A stretch of DNA of 64,000 bases from assembly GCF_002931055.1 (NCBI RefSeq), contig NZ_PSXX01000002.1:372001-436000 (forward strand), read 5' to 3'. Of the stretch, positions 1 to 8,888 are shown one piece after another; within the stretch, counting starts at the first letter, position 1; each line of letters opens with the position of its first letter. A program made the translations under genes and the position numbers. This DNA comes from Pseudoclavibacter sp. AY1H1. GTDB lineage: Bacteria > Actinomycetota > Actinomycetes > Actinomycetales > Microbacteriaceae. The notes beneath the pieces were generated by a model. The model was not told the DNA's origin. It saw nothing but the letters and a program-made list of their open reading frames with translations, and did no database searches.

Positions 1-657
1 GTCGTACTTCTTGAGGATGGTGTTCTTCGTCGACAGGTACACGGGGTAGCCGCGCGTGAGGCCGTAGTTGAGCGAGGCGCGGGCGAAGTCGGTGATGGAT
101 GCGTCGAGGTTGTACTGCACCTGCGCGATTCCATCTCCCGGGGAGTGGAACACCTCGAACTTCTGCGGCTCCGAGCCGTCGTCCGGCGTGAACTCGACCG
201 TGAGCTTGCCCTCTCCCGCGAAGCGGAAGTCGGTGGCACGGTACTGGTCGCCGAACGCGTGGCGGCCGACGATGATCGGCTTGTTCCAGCCCGGCACGAG
301 GCGCGGGATGTTCGAGATGATGATGGGCTCGCGGAAGATGACGCCGCCCAGGATGTTGCGGATCGTGCCGTTCGGGGAGCGCCACATCTGCTTGAGGCCG
401 AACTCCTCGACGCGTGCCTCGTCAGGGGTGATCGTCGCGCACTTGATGCCGACGCCGTGCTTCTGGATCGCGTGCGCCGCGTCGACCGTGATCTGGTCGT
501 CCGTCTCGTCGCGCTTCTCGATGCCCAGGTCGTAGTACTCGAGGTTCACGTCGAGGTACGGGTGGATGAGCGTGTCCTTGATCTTCTGCCAGATGATGCG
601 GGTCATCTCGTCGCCGTCGAGCTCGACAACCGTTCCTTCGACCTTGATCTTCGCCAT
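1..657 (-). CDS. icd: NADP-dependent isocitrate dehydrogenase, N-terminal part (cut by window edge)
   Basis: The gene starts at 657 and reads leftward out of the window, so only about 219 N-terminal residues are visible. The protein begins [20 protein letters not shown] and carries the stretches [35 protein letters not shown] and [20 protein letters not shown]. These are typical of the dimeric, eukaryote-like NADP isocitrate dehydrogenases, which decarboxylate isocitrate to 2-oxoglutarate in the TCA cycle. A purine-rich ribosome binding site (AGAAGGAGAA in the gene's sense) lies just before the ATG. The gene is divergent from the acetyltransferase at 744. The product call is firm; nothing can be said about the C-terminus. 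Confidence 0.95.
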   Translation of the reverse strand, partial: MAKIKVEGTVVELDGDEMTRIIWQKIKDTLIHPYLDVNLEYYDLGIEKRDETDDQITVDAAHAIQKHGVGIKCATITPDEARVEEFGLKQMWRSPNGTIRNILGGVIFREPIIISNIPRLVPGWNKPIIVGRHAFGDQYRATDFRFAGEGKLTVEFTPDDGSEPQKFEVFHSPGDGIAQVQYNLDASITDFARASLNYGLTRGYPVYLSTKNTILKKYD

Positions 658-731
658 AGAGTTCTCCTTCTGAGCGCGGTTTGCCTCCAGCTTACCGGGG
701 CCGCATTCGGAGGATTACTCAGACGGAGCGC

Positions 732-737
732 TACTCT
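732..737 (+). promoter_or_regulatory. Candidate -10 element of a leaderless promoter
   Basis: TACTCT ends 6 bases before the ATG at 744. That spacing would put the transcription start at or next to the start codon. No good -35 hexamer is visible. Confidence 0.45.
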
Positions 738-743
738 GCATCC

Positions 744-1220
744 ATGAGCGAGCTGTATATCGAAGAGCTGTCCGCCGACAACATCGTCGCCGCCAACACG
801 CTCACACTGAAACCAGGCCAGGAGGCGTTCGTCGCGCCTGTCTCGCACTCCATCTCGGAGGCCTACGTCAGCCAGTCGACGTCGTGGCCGAGGGTCGTCG
901 TGCTCGACGGTCGAGTCGTGGGCTTCATCATGGCCAACTTCGACGAGGACGCTCCCGACGAGCTGTTCCGGGCCACGATCATGCGCATGAACGTCGATGC
1001 CGACTACCAGCGCCGTGGTGTCGGGTCGTTCGCAGTGACGGCGATCCTCGATGAGGCTGCACGCCGCGGTTTCGACAAGGTGACCACCATCTGGGAAGAG
1101 GGCGACCTCGGGCCGGGCGACTTCTTCCGAAGCCTCGGGTTCGTCGTCACCGGCGAGACCCAGTACGGGGAGACGATCGGCGAGCGGGAGCTCAGCCAGC
1201 ACGGAACCGGCTCGCTGTAA
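744..1220 (+). CDS. GNAT acetyltransferase, diamine/polyamine-type
   Basis: A 158-residue cytoplasmic GNAT enzyme. The acetyl-CoA loop is visible as YQRRGVGSFAVTAI near residues 93-106 (Q-R-R-G-V-G), followed by a helix with DEAARRG and the C-terminal FFRSLGFVVTGE strand. The N-terminal TLKPGQEAFVAPVSHSISEA resembles BltD/PaiA-like diamine acetyltransferases, so a polyamine or similar amine is the likeliest acceptor; this is inference from family resemblance. I chose the ATG at 744 because the sequence before it does not look coding and a -10-like hexamer sits 6 bases upstream, which suggests leaderless translation. The gene converges on the DDAH-like gene across a long hairpin. Confidence 0.85.
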   Translation: MSELYIEELSADNIVAANTLTLKPGQEAFVAPVSHSISEAYVSQSTSWPRVVVLDGRVVGFIMANFDEDAPDELFRATIMRMNVDADYQRRGVGSFAVTAILDEAARRGFDKVTTIWEEGDLGPGDFFRSLGFVVTGETQYGETIGERELSQHGTGSL

Positions 1221-1235
1221 AGCCGTTCGACCGAA

Positions 1236-1297
1236 ATCGCTGCCCGGCGTTTCACTCTCTTGCTGGACCGCAAGAGGGTGAGACGCCGGGCAGCGAT
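1236..1297. terminator. Long bidirectional terminator hairpin
   Basis: Arms at 1236-1262 and 1271-1297 pair over 27 bases with only two mismatches, which become G-U wobbles in one strand. The loop is 8 bases. It lies between the convergent stop codons at 1220 and 1326. There is no T-tract. Confidence 0.75.
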
Positions 1298-1325
1298 CGT
1301 GGTGTGGTCGGGGATGCGGTCGCGT

Positions 1326-2627
1326 CTAGTAGGCGCGAGCCGACAGGCAGGTGACCCCGCCCTCGAGCTTCTCGAACTCCGAGATGTCGAGGGTGACGAC
1401 GTTGTAGCCGAGGCGCTTCACGAGCTTCGCGGTCGCCGGCGCGGCAGCGGAGACGAGCACGGTGTCCGCATCCAGCGGCAGGATGCTCGCACCGAGCAGC
1501 TCGGGTGCCTCGATGTAGCCACCGAACAGCGAGGGCTGCTCGAGGGCGGGAGTCCAGGCGAGGACGGTCCCATCGGGCAGGGCGGTCGCGACCGTCTTCA
1601 AGTGCAGCGCCCCGGTGATGGGCACCGCGACGACGCGGTAGCCGAGATCGAGCGCGATCTCGCGCAGCGCGCGGATGCCCTCGGCGTTCGTGCGGGTGGA
1701 CGCGCCGACGTAGACGGTGTCGCCCGCGAGGAGCACGTCGCCCCCGTCCAGGGTCGCCGGGGCCTCGATCTCCATCGTGACGAACTCGGTCTCGGCGAGC
1801 GCCGCCCGGACGCCAGGCAGCTCGGCGCGACGGGACGCCGCCCCGCTGCGAGCCAGGATCGCGACCTGGCCGAGCACGATGACCTGGTCCTCGGTGAAGA
1901 CCGAGTCCGGCATGGTCTCAGCCGCTGGCACCTCGCGGGTCTCCCACCCGTGCTCGTCCAGCAGCGCGACGTAGGACTCCCACTGCTCGTTGGCGCGATC
2001 GCGGTCGACCGTCGCGCGCTCCTGGAAGGTGACCTGGGCATCCTGCGGGTTCGCGGCGGGGATGCGCACGAGCGCCAGTTTGCTGTTCGACTCCGCGAAC
2101 CGGCGGAGCTCCCCCGCGTGCGCGACGCGAGAGGACACCTCCCGGAGCATCTCGGCGACCTGCCGGCGGAACAGCGTCGGCCCGATGAGCGCCGTGAACA
2201 CGGTGCCGGAGACGAGGAACACGAAGTTGAGCCCGAAGAACTCCGTGAAGATCGCCGACCACGTCTCGCTGGTGAACTCAGCGCCACCCGTCGCGAGCCG
2301 GACGACGTAGCCGACCGTGCCCGCGATGAGCGCGAGCACGAATCCGGCGATCGCGGCGATCCACCAGTTGCGGAGCCACCCGAGCCAGCCGACGAGCGTG
2401 ACGAGGATCAGCAGGAGGAGCACCGGCAGCGAGTAGAAGTCGAACGTGTCGGTGAGCGTCGTGAGCGGCGAGATGACCCCGGTGAGGTCTCGCTCGTTCA
2501 TGACGACGAGCGAGGTGAGGAGTGTCGCCAACGCGACGCCCATCGCCGCGACGAGTGCCGCGTTGAAGCGCGTTCCGCCGTCGAGCTCGCTGACGCGGGT
2601 GACGGGTTGGGAGTTCTTGGTGCTCAA
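1326..2627 (-). CDS. Membrane-anchored DDAH-like amidinohydrolase
   Basis: A 433-residue protein with two parts. Residues about 22-155 contain four hydrophobic segments (about 24-43, 65-85, 88-110 and 130-153). Residues about 185-433 match dimethylarginine dimethylaminohydrolase: DSVFTEDQ (241-248), TLDGGDVLLAGDTVYVG with the STRTN loop, GALHLKT with H342, and VTCLS with C427 near the C-terminus. The Glu, His and Cys expected of this guanidine-modifying fold are all present, so the enzyme should be active on an arginine-like substrate, probably methylarginine giving citrulline. The membrane portion is additional to the usual soluble ~250-residue enzyme. The start codon is TTG with a weak ribosome site, so the exact start is uncertain. 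Confidence 0.85.
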   Translation of the reverse strand: MSTKNSQPVTRVSELDGGTRFNAALVAAMGVALATLLTSLVVMNERDLTGVISPLTTLTDTFDFYSLPVLLLLILVTLVGWLGWLRNWWIAAIAGFVLALIAGTVGYVVRLATGGAEFTSETWSAIFTEFFGLNFVFLVSGTVFTALIGPTLFRRQVAEMLREVSSRVAHAGELRRFAESNSKLALVRIPAANPQDAQVTFQERATVDRDRANEQWESYVALLDEHGWETREVPAAETMPDSVFTEDQVIVLGQVAILARSGAASRRAELPGVRAALAETEFVTMEIEAPATLDGGDVLLAGDTVYVGASTRTNAEGIRALREIALDLGYRVVAVPITGALHLKTVATALPDGTVLAWTPALEQPSLFGGYIEAPELLGASILPLDADTVLVSAAAPATAKLVKRLGYNVVTLDISEFEKLEGGVTCLSARAY

Positions 2628-2680
2628 TTGCTGCTCTCGTGGGTCTCGATTGCGGACACGCTCAGATCGCGCGAGTCGCG

Positions 2681-2710
2681 CGGATCAGCGCGGATCAGCG
2701 CGGATCAGTG
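2681..2710. repeat. Three tandem 10-bp repeats at the purH 3' end
   Basis: CGGATCAGCG occurs twice exactly and a third time as CGGATCAGTG, in register. The third copy contains the purH stop codon (2705-2707). Confidence 0.8.
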
Positions 2711-4351
2711 GAAGAAGTGGCGCTCGCCCGTGAAGTACATCGTCACGCCCGCCTTCTCGGCGGCCGCGATGACCTCCTCGTCGCGGATGGATCCGCCCGG
2801 CTGCACGACGGCGCTCACGCCGGCCTCGAGCAGCACTTCGAGGCCGTCCGCGAACGGGAAGAACGCGTCGGACGCGGCGACGGACCCTGCGGCCCGCTCC
2901 CCCGCCCGCGAGACGGCGAGGTGGCAGGAGTCGACGCGGTTGACCTGCCCCATGCCGACTCCGACGGAGGCTCCGTCTGCGGCGAGGAGGATCGCGTTGG
3001 ACTTCACGGCGCGGCAGGCTCGCCACGCGAACTCGAGGTCCTCGACGGTCTGCCCAGCGGCGGGGGCCCCGGCTACGAGCGTCCAGCTCTCGATGAGCGA
3101 CACGCTCGGCTCGAAGCGGTCTGCGCTCTGGACGAGGAAGCCGCCGGAGATCTGACGCACCTCACGCTCCTCTGGAGCCGGGTCCGCGGGAAGCTGGAGG
3201 AGGCGGACGTTCTTCTTCGCGCGCAGCGCCTCGAGCGCCTCCGGCGCAAAGCTCGGCGCGATGACGACCTCGGTGAAGATCTTGGCGAGCGTCTGCGCCA
3301 TCTCGAGCGAGACCTCGCGGTTGGCGGCGACGACGCCGCCGTAGGCGCTGACCGGGTCGCAGGCGTGCGCACGACGGTGGGCCTCGGCGATGGCCTCGGC
3401 CGGCGCGAGGCCTTCAGGCGCGATCGCGATGCCGCACGGGTTGGCGTGCTTGATGATGGCGACAGCCGGCGAGGTGTGGTCGAACGCCGCGCGGAGGGCC
3501 GCGTCGGCGTCGACGTAGTTGTTGTACGACATCTCCTTGCCGTGGAGCTGCTCGGCCTGGGCGATGCCCCGGCCGTCGACACGCCCGTACACGGCCGCGA
3601 CCTGGTGCGAGTTCTCGCCGTAGCGGAGGACGGCGAGCTGGTCGCCCTCGATCGTGAAGGAGCTCGGGAGCGCGTCGGACGCCGAGCCGGCGGCGGGCTC
3701 CGTGGCTCCAGCGGCCTCGACCTCCAGGATGTGCGACGCGAACCACGCGCCGACGGCCTGGTCGTAGCTCGACGTGTGCTGGAACGCGGCGGCGGCGAGC
3801 GCGCGACGCGTCGACAGCGTCACACCTCCGCCCGAGATCTCGTCGAGAACCCTGGTGTAGTCGCTCGGTGACGTGACGATCGTGGCGTTCGCGAAGTTCT
3901 TTGCGGAGGCGCGCACGAGGGCGGGGCCGCCGATGTCGATCTGCTCGATGATCGCCGGAGCATCCGCCCCGGAGGCGACCGTCTCGACGAAGGGGTAGAG
4001 GTTCACGACGATGAGCTCGAACGGCTCGATGCCGAGCTCCTCGAGCTGGCGGAGGTGGTCGGCGATCCGCCGGTCGGCGAGGATCCCGGCGTGCACGCCG
4101 GGGTGCAGCGTCTTGACGCGACCGTCAAGCGACTCGGGGAACCCGGTCACCTGCTGCACGTCGGTGACGTCGAAGCCCGCCTCGCGGATGGTCTTCGCGG
4201 TCGAGCCGGTGGAGACGATCTCGACCCCGGCTGCCTGCAGTCCTGAGGCCAGCTCGAGCAGGCCGCTCTTGTCGCTCACGGACACGAGCGCGCGCTTGGG
4301 CTCAATCCGCTCGAGGGTGGTCAGCGATTCGTGTGAAGCGGGGCTGCTCAT
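2705..4351 (-). CDS. purH: Bifunctional AICAR formyltransferase/IMP cyclohydrolase
   Basis: A 548-residue PurH, close to the usual length of about 520-550. The N-terminal MGS-like cyclohydrolase part begins [18 protein letters not shown] and contains the [13 protein letters not shown] loop. The C-terminal transformylase part contains [28 protein letters not shown] and the ending [11 protein letters not shown]. It performs the last two steps of de novo IMP synthesis. Its ATG overlaps the purN stop by 4 bases (ATGA), so it is probably translationally coupled to purN. Confidence 0.97.
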   Translation of the reverse strand: MSSPASHESLTTLERIEPKRALVSVSDKSGLLELASGLQAAGVEIVSTGSTAKTIREAGFDVTDVQQVTGFPESLDGRVKTLHPGVHAGILADRRIADHLRQLEELGIEPFELIVVNLYPFVETVASGADAPAIIEQIDIGGPALVRASAKNFANATIVTSPSDYTRVLDEISGGGVTLSTRRALAAAAFQHTSSYDQAVGAWFASHILEVEAAGATEPAAGSASDALPSSFTIEGDQLAVLRYGENSHQVAAVYGRVDGRGIAQAEQLHGKEMSYNNYVDADAALRAAFDHTSPAVAIIKHANPCGIAIAPEGLAPAEAIAEAHRRAHACDPVSAYGGVVAANREVSLEMAQTLAKIFTEVVIAPSFAPEALEALRAKKNVRLLQLPADPAPEEREVRQISGGFLVQSADRFEPSVSLIESWTLVAGAPAAGQTVEDLEFAWRACRAVKSNAILLAADGASVGVGMGQVNRVDSCHLAVSRAGERAAGSVAASDAFFPFADGLEVLLEAGVSAVVQPGGSIRDEEVIAAAEKAGVTMYFTGERHFFH

Positions 4352-4956
4352 GCGTTGGCTCTTTCCTCGAGTGCGATTTCGCCGGAGGCCACGCCTCTGA
4401 CGGTGTCTTCCAGCAGACGGCGCTCCGCGACCTTGATGCGGCCGTGGAGCAGCTCCTCGGTGTCACCGGGGAGTACGGGGATGCGGACGCGATCGACGAT
4501 CGGACCGGTGTCGACGCCGTTGTCGACGATGATGATGGAGGCGCCCGTCTCTGCCACGCCGGCTTCGAGCGCGTCGCGCACGGCATGGGCGCCTGGGAAC
4601 TCGGGCAGGTACGCGGGGTGGGTGTTCAGGAGACGCGGGGCCAGCGCATCCACCATGGCGGGTGGCACGAGCCGCATGAATCCGGAGAGCAGCGTGAGGT
4701 CTGGCTCGAAGCTCTGGATCTGCGCGAGCAGCTCCGCTCCCCAGGCCTCACGGTCGGCGAAGTCCTTCGGCCGCACCACGAACGACGGGATGCCGAATTC
4801 CTGCGCGAGGGCGAGGCCTGCGGCAGGCCGATCGGCGCCGATCGCCACGATCTCGGCGCCCATGGGCGACGCAGAATCGGCGGAGGTCCGGAGTGTCTCG
4901 AGCAGCGCCTGCAGGTTCGAACCCGCGCCGGAGATGAGGACGACTACCTTGAGCAC
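4348..4956 (-). CDS. purN: Phosphoribosylglycinamide formyltransferase
   Basis: A 202-residue GART enzyme that transfers a formyl group to GAR in purine synthesis. It starts [17 protein letters not shown] and keeps the [14 protein letters not shown] and [23 protein letters not shown] regions, with the catalytic Asn-His pair in NTHPAYLP and the Asp in NGVDTGPIV. The start is a GTG 6 bases after a TAGACT hexamer, with no ribosome binding site, so the message is probably leaderless. purH follows with an ATGA overlap, making a purN-purH operon. Confidence 0.96.
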   Translation of the reverse strand: MLKVVVLISGAGSNLQALLETLRTSADSASPMGAEIVAIGADRPAAGLALAQEFGIPSFVVRPKDFADREAWGAELLAQIQSFEPDLTLLSGFMRLVPPAMVDALAPRLLNTHPAYLPEFPGAHAVRDALEAGVAETGASIIIVDNGVDTGPIVDRVRIPVLPGDTEELLHGRIKVAERRLLEDTVRGVASGEIALEERANA

Positions 4957-4962
4957 CGGGTC

Positions 4963-4968
4963 AGTCTA
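4963..4968 (-). promoter_or_regulatory. Candidate -10 (TAGACT) for leaderless purN
   Basis: TAGACT in the gene's sense, 6 bases before the purN GTG start. The same hexamer at the same distance precedes map, and a similar arrangement precedes coaA. Confidence 0.55.
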
Positions 4969-5006
4969 ATCGCTGCGCACGGTCGGGGCTCCCGGGTCAG
5001 ACCCGC

Positions 5007-6623
5007 TCAGTCGTCGAGGTCGATGTCGGCGTAGATGTCCGGCTCGTCGTCGTAGCGCGGGTTCTCGACCTTGAGCCGCTTCGCCCGGCGGATCTCGGAC
5101 GTCTGCCGCTCGGCCGGCTGATCGTCGGTGCGAACCTCGAGTGCGGTGCCGGGCTTCTTCTCGACCTCACCCGGGTCCTCGAAGCGCTTCGAGACGGCGT
5201 CGGCGACCCAGGTGCGTTCGTCCGTGCCATCCCGTCGTGAGCGTCGCTTGGAGGAAGCAGCACTTGCGCGTGCCGGTGACGTGCTCTCCTTCTCGCGTGG
5301 CTGCGGTCTGCTCGCCTGGTCACGTCCCGTCGGCGTCGAAGTCGGCGTGCCGGCGGATGCGCGGCTGTGCTTCTTTCGTCCGTCACGGTCGCCCCTGCCG
5401 GCTTCCTCGGCGTCGTCTTCGTCGGCCTCGTCGTCGTTCTCGAGCTGCTCGGCAGAGAGCGGCACCAGCGCCCCGACGAGGGCGCCGAGGAGAAGCGTGC
5501 CGAACGCGCTCGCGCCGGTGATTAGGGGGAAGGGGCCGATCTCCGCAAGGCGACCAGGGCCGGCCGAGCCGCCAGCGGCAAGGGCGAGGATCCCGATCGC
5601 GATGGCTGCGAGCGCCGCCGCCATCACCGCGACGGAGACGCGAGCCCACACGCCACGGGCTACACCAGCCGGGGCGTGCATCCGCACCCCCACCATCGCG
5701 GCAAGCCCGACCAGGACAGGAACGGCGATGATCGAGACCGCGAGCACCGGCGGCGAGGCCGGGATGGCGCCGAGAAGCGGGAGAACCGGCATGGGACCGA
5801 CCAGCGTCTCCACGGGCGTGACCTGCGAACCGGTGCCGATCGCGAATCCCGAGCCGAGCATCCACGCCGCAGACCAGACGATGCCGTTCACGGCGATCAC
5901 GAGCTGGCTGAGACCCACCACGATCGCGCTCGTCACATCGAGCGGGAGCGACTGGAAGAGCGCCAGGATGCTCGCGAGCCCCAGAAGGACCGCGATGAGC
6001 AGCAGTACCGCCCCAGCACCGAGGATGCCGGTGACCATGAGGCCGGCCGCCCTCAGTCCCTGAGACACGGACGCCCGTGTGCGCTCCTCGAGGTTCGAGA
6101 GGATCGAGCCGAACGGTGCGACCTGCCATCCGCGCGCCCCGACGAACGCGGCGCCAAGGAAGACGACCGCACCCACGATGGCGGTCTGCCAGACGCCGAC
6201 GTCCAGGCCACGGGCGCTCGCCGCGAGCGAGACCCCGGCGGCGGCGGCGCCGAACACCGCTGCGGTGAGGAGGAGGCCGGGCCAGATGAGATCGGAGGCC
6301 GCACGCACGCGGACCCCGGTCACGTGTGCCAGCCACACCGTGATGAGCGTGAGGCCCAGCGGCATGACCCGCAGCGTGAAGCTCACCGCCTCGCTCCCGG
6401 CAGGCAGGAGACCCGAGCTCGGGTCGAGCACCGCCCCCACGGAACCCCCGAGCGAGAGAGCCCAGATGGCCGCCGCATACTCGAAGCCAGCGGCGAAGTC
6501 GCTGCCGAAGCCCGTCGTCGCCAGCTGCACCGCGACGACCGCGATCAGCGGGACGCCGAGGCCGACCGCAGCCGCGACGAGCGCGTCGACGGCCGAGTAC
6601 AGGTACGTGATCGGGCGAGGCAT
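5007..6623 (-). CDS. DUF6350-like multi-pass membrane protein
   Basis: A 538-residue protein. About 400 residues form many hydrophobic segments, starting PRPITYLYSAVDALVAAAVG. The last ~140 residues are highly charged and probably cytoplasmic, with an acidic patch (ENDDEADEDDAEEAG) and basic Ser/Arg-rich stretches. It resembles the DUF6350 family of actinobacterial membrane proteins, which is often found next to purN-purH; the function is not established. I chose the ATG at 6623 over one 15 codons upstream because the longer start would overlap the divergent promoter region, and because MPRPITYLYSA looks like a natural N-terminus. It lies upstream of purN by about 50 bp but has its own divergent promoter. 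Confidence 0.8.
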   Translation of the reverse strand: MPRPITYLYSAVDALVAAAVGLGVPLIAVVAVQLATTGFGSDFAAGFEYAAAIWALSLGGSVGAVLDPSSGLLPAGSEAVSFTLRVMPLGLTLITVWLAHVTGVRVRAASDLIWPGLLLTAAVFGAAAAGVSLAASARGLDVGVWQTAIVGAVVFLGAAFVGARGWQVAPFGSILSNLEERTRASVSQGLRAAGLMVTGILGAGAVLLLIAVLLGLASILALFQSLPLDVTSAIVVGLSQLVIAVNGIVWSAAWMLGSGFAIGTGSQVTPVETLVGPMPVLPLLGAIPASPPVLAVSIIAVPVLVGLAAMVGVRMHAPAGVARGVWARVSVAVMAAALAAIAIGILALAAGGSAGPGRLAEIGPFPLITGASAFGTLLLGALVGALVPLSAEQLENDDEADEDDAEEAGRGDRDGRKKHSRASAGTPTSTPTGRDQASRPQPREKESTSPARASAASSKRRSRRDGTDERTWVADAVSKRFEDPGEVEKKPGTALEVRTDDQPAERQTSEIRRAKRLKVENPRYDDEPDIYADIDLDD

Positions 6624-6632
6624 AGCACCCCG

Positions 6633-6638
6633 ACGATA
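6633..6638 (-). promoter_or_regulatory. Candidate -10 for the DUF6350 gene
   Basis: TATCGT in the gene's sense, 9 bases before its ATG. It faces the chorismate mutase -10 with only 5 bp between the two hexamers. Confidence 0.4.
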
Positions 6639-6643
6639 GCCGC

Positions 6644-6649
6644 TAACCT
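6644..6649 (+). promoter_or_regulatory. Candidate -10 for leaderless chorismate mutase
   Basis: TAACCT ends 6 bases before the ATG at 6656. Confidence 0.45.
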
Positions 6650-6655
6650 GCCGGA

Positions 6656-6988
6656 ATGACTGAATCAACAGGCCCGCACGAGATGACGGACATCCGACGC
6701 GCCATCGATGCGCTCGATGCCCGAATCGTGGAGCTCATCGGCGAGCGGCAGCGCTGGGTGGAGCGCGCGGCGGTCGCCAAGCGCGGTCAGGACACTGGCG
6801 CGGTGCGTGCTCCAGCGCGCGTCGAGCAGGTAGTCGCGAAGGTGCGGGCGCTGGCGGAACAGGGTGGGAGCTCCCCTGCGGTCGTCGAAGCGAGCTATCG
6901 CGCCATGATCGGCGCGTTCATCGAGCTCGAGCTGCGGCAGCACGGCGACAACGACACGGGTCGAACGGACACGGGCCGGTCCGACTGA
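6656..6988 (+). CDS. Chorismate mutase, AroQ type
   Basis: A 110-residue all-helical chorismate mutase, which converts chorismate to prephenate for phenylalanine and tyrosine synthesis. The helix-1 pattern DIRRAIDALDARIVELIGER and the following VAKRGQDTGAVRAPARVEQV match AroQ enzymes: the first Arg of DIRRAIDALD, the Lys of VAKRG and the Arg of the VRAPAR segment are the usual substrate-binding positions. It is a free-standing mutase, not fused to prephenate dehydratase or DAHP synthase. A polar tail of about 15 residues (Asp/Thr/Gly/Arg) follows the last helix. Only 32 bp separate its start from the divergent DUF6350 gene. Confidence 0.88.
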   Translation: MTESTGPHEMTDIRRAIDALDARIVELIGERQRWVERAAVAKRGQDTGAVRAPARVEQVVAKVRALAEQGGSSPAVVEASYRAMIGAFIELELRQHGDNDTGRTDTGRSD

Positions 6989-7071
6989 CCTCCGAGATCA
7001 GACGGCCCGCATCCTCGCGCTGACAGCAGTCAGGTGCTTCCTGCCGCGCGCTTCGGCGGCGCGGAGGTCAG
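6985..7071. terminator. Possible convergent terminator structure
   Basis: A perfect 10-base inverted repeat (6985-6994 with 7062-7071) closes an 87-nt structure. Both convergent stop codons (6986-6988 and 7068-7070) lie inside the arms. A small internal 5-bp hairpin is at 7020-7033. There is no T-tract. Confidence 0.35.
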
Positions 7072-8888
7072 CGCTCGAGGAGCTGCTGGAACGGGCCTCC
7101 CGCGGCACGGAGACCGTCGGGCGCCCCCTCCTCCACGACCCGACCTGCGTCGAGCACGATGACCCGATCGGTGTCGTCGAGCGTGTCGAGCCGGTGGCTG
7201 ATCTCGAGGATGCTGCGCTGCCCTGCCCACTCAGCGAGGCGCGCGCGGACGGTGCGCTCGGTGGCACCGTCGAGCGCGCTCGTCGCCTCGTCGAGCACAA
7301 GCACTTCAGGGTTCGCCAGCACGGCGCGTGCGATCGCGACGCGCTGCCGCTGCCCGCCAGACAGTCCGCCGCCGCGCTCCCGCACCGGGGTGTCGAGCCC
7401 CTTCGGCTGCTCGCGCACCCACTCGTCGAGGGCCGCGACGCGCAGAGCCTTGAGTATCTCGTCGTCACTCGCGTCAGGTCGGGCGAGCGCCACGTTCTCC
7501 CCTACCGTGCCGTCGCTCAGGTACGGACGCTGTGGCACGAGTGCGATCCGGGTGCGCAGCTCGTCGAGCGGGATGCGCTGCAGGGGTCGCGGAGCACCGT
7601 AACGACTGCCGGCCAGCGACACCGACCCGAGATCCGGGTCCCAGAAGCGGAGGGCGAGCGACGCGATCGTGGACTTGCCGCTGCCGGACGGCCCCACCAC
7701 GGTGAGGTGCTCGCCCGCGCGCAGCTCGAAGGAGACCCGATCGAGCACCGTCCTCGGTGCAGCGGAGGTCGAGCCGCCATTGACCGGGTACGCGAACGTC
7801 ACGCCCTCGAAGGCGAGCGCCACCGGATTCGGCTGGGGTTCATCGACGTCGGTTCGAGCGGGCTGGACTTTCGACGCATTGTCGGCGAGCGCCTCCGTCA
7901 CCAAGGGCGGCCGCTCGATGACCTCGTAGAGGCGAGCGGCGCTCGCGAACGACGCGTTGAGGTCGGTCACGAAGCTCTCGACGGCGCGGGTCGGCACGAA
8001 GAGCCCGACGGCGACCGCGAGCGCGACGAGCAGCTGCTCGTAGCCGAGGCTCCCGGTCACGACGCCAGTGCCCCCGACGAGCAGCACCGCGAGCACTGAG
8101 GCCCATTGGAGCAGCACGACCAGTCCACCGCGGAGCGCGGCGACGCGGGAGGCGAACGCGGAGGCGCGAGCCCCCGACTCACCGCGCGCATCCATGTCCG
8201 CGAGGCGAGCCTCGGCGTGCTCGAAGGCGAGCACCTCGCGCACGCCCTGGACGGAGTCGCTGACGTGCTGGGCGACGACGCCCTTCGCGGCGACGGTCTC
8301 CTGCGAGGCGCGCCAGCCTGCTCGACCCCCGATCAGTGGGATGACCAGCACGACCAAGGCGACGAACGGCGCGATGGCGAGGGCCAGCGCCGCGCCCTGA
8401 GTGGTGCCGAGCCAGATGAGCGCGGTGACGGGGACAGCAACGGCCGAGATCGCCGGTGGAGCCGTGTGCGCGAAGAACACCTCGACACGGTCGATATCGC
8501 GCGTGCCGCGTTCGCTCAGCTCGCCGCTGCCCGCGCCCTCGGTCGCGGCGGGAGCCTGCGGCGCGAGCCTGGCGTAGAACAGGTTCCGGAGACGCGCGAG
8601 GGCGGCGAAGGCCACGAAGTGGCCGCTGAATTGCTCGAGGTAGCGCAGGACGGCCTTGCCGAGCGCGAGCGCGACCATCGTCCAGATCGTGCCGGCAAGC
8701 GACAGCACCCCGGAGACGCCGAGCATCGCGACGACCAAGATGGCGATGCCAGCGAGCTGGCCGACGATCCGCAGCACGGTCGCGAGGGCCAGCGGCCAGA
8801 GCAGCGGCGCCGTCTGGCGCAGCAGCCAGGTGACGAGCTGGGGCCTGGTGGGCTGGCGAGTGTCGAGCGCAGTGGATGCGGCGGTCAT
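7068..8888 (-). CDS. cydC: ABC exporter, CydC-like (permease-ATPase)
   Basis: A 606-residue half-transporter. Six membrane segments occupy roughly residues 20-310, and the ATPase domain follows from about 355. The ATPase has Walker A GPSGSGKST, the signature LSGGQRQRVAIARAVL and Walker B VLVLDEATSALDG. The partner upstream is a CydD-like protein whose stop overlaps this start by 4 bases, so the two probably form a heterodimer. The CydDC family exports reduced thiols (glutathione or cysteine) and supports cytochrome bd assembly in Escherichia coli. Assignment of CydC rather than another heterodimeric exporter rests on gene order and length. No cytochrome bd genes are adjacent. Confidence 0.75.
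   Translation of the reverse strand: MTAASTALDTRQPTRPQLVTWLLRQTAPLLWPLALATVLRIVGQLAGIAILVVAMLGVSGVLSLAGTIWTMVALALGKAVLRYLEQFSGHFVAFAALARLRNLFYARLAPQAPAATEGAGSGELSERGTRDIDRVEVFFAHTAPPAISAVAVPVTALIWLGTTQGAALALAIAPFVALVVLVIPLIGGRAGWRASQETVAAKGVVAQHVSDSVQGVREVLAFEHAEARLADMDARGESGARASAFASRVAALRGGLVVLLQWASVLAVLLVGGTGVVTGSLGYEQLLVALAVAVGLFVPTRAVESFVTDLNASFASAARLYEVIERPPLVTEALADNASKVQPARTDVDEPQPNPVALAFEGVTFAYPVNGGSTSAAPRTVLDRVSFELRAGEHLTVVGPSGSGKSTIASLALRFWDPDLGSVSLAGSRYGAPRPLQRIPLDELRTRIALVPQRPYLSDGTVGENVALARPDASDDEILKALRVAALDEWVREQPKGLDTPVRERGGGLSGGQRQRVAIARAVLANPEVLVLDEATSALDGATERTVRARLAEWAGQRSILEISHRLDTLDDTDRVIVLDAGRVVEEGAPDGLRAAGGPFQQLLER

Noticed and set aside
1260-3155. Plus-strand open frame of 631 codons
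   Set aside because: Mirror of the DDAH-like and purH genes; translation has no recognisable family.
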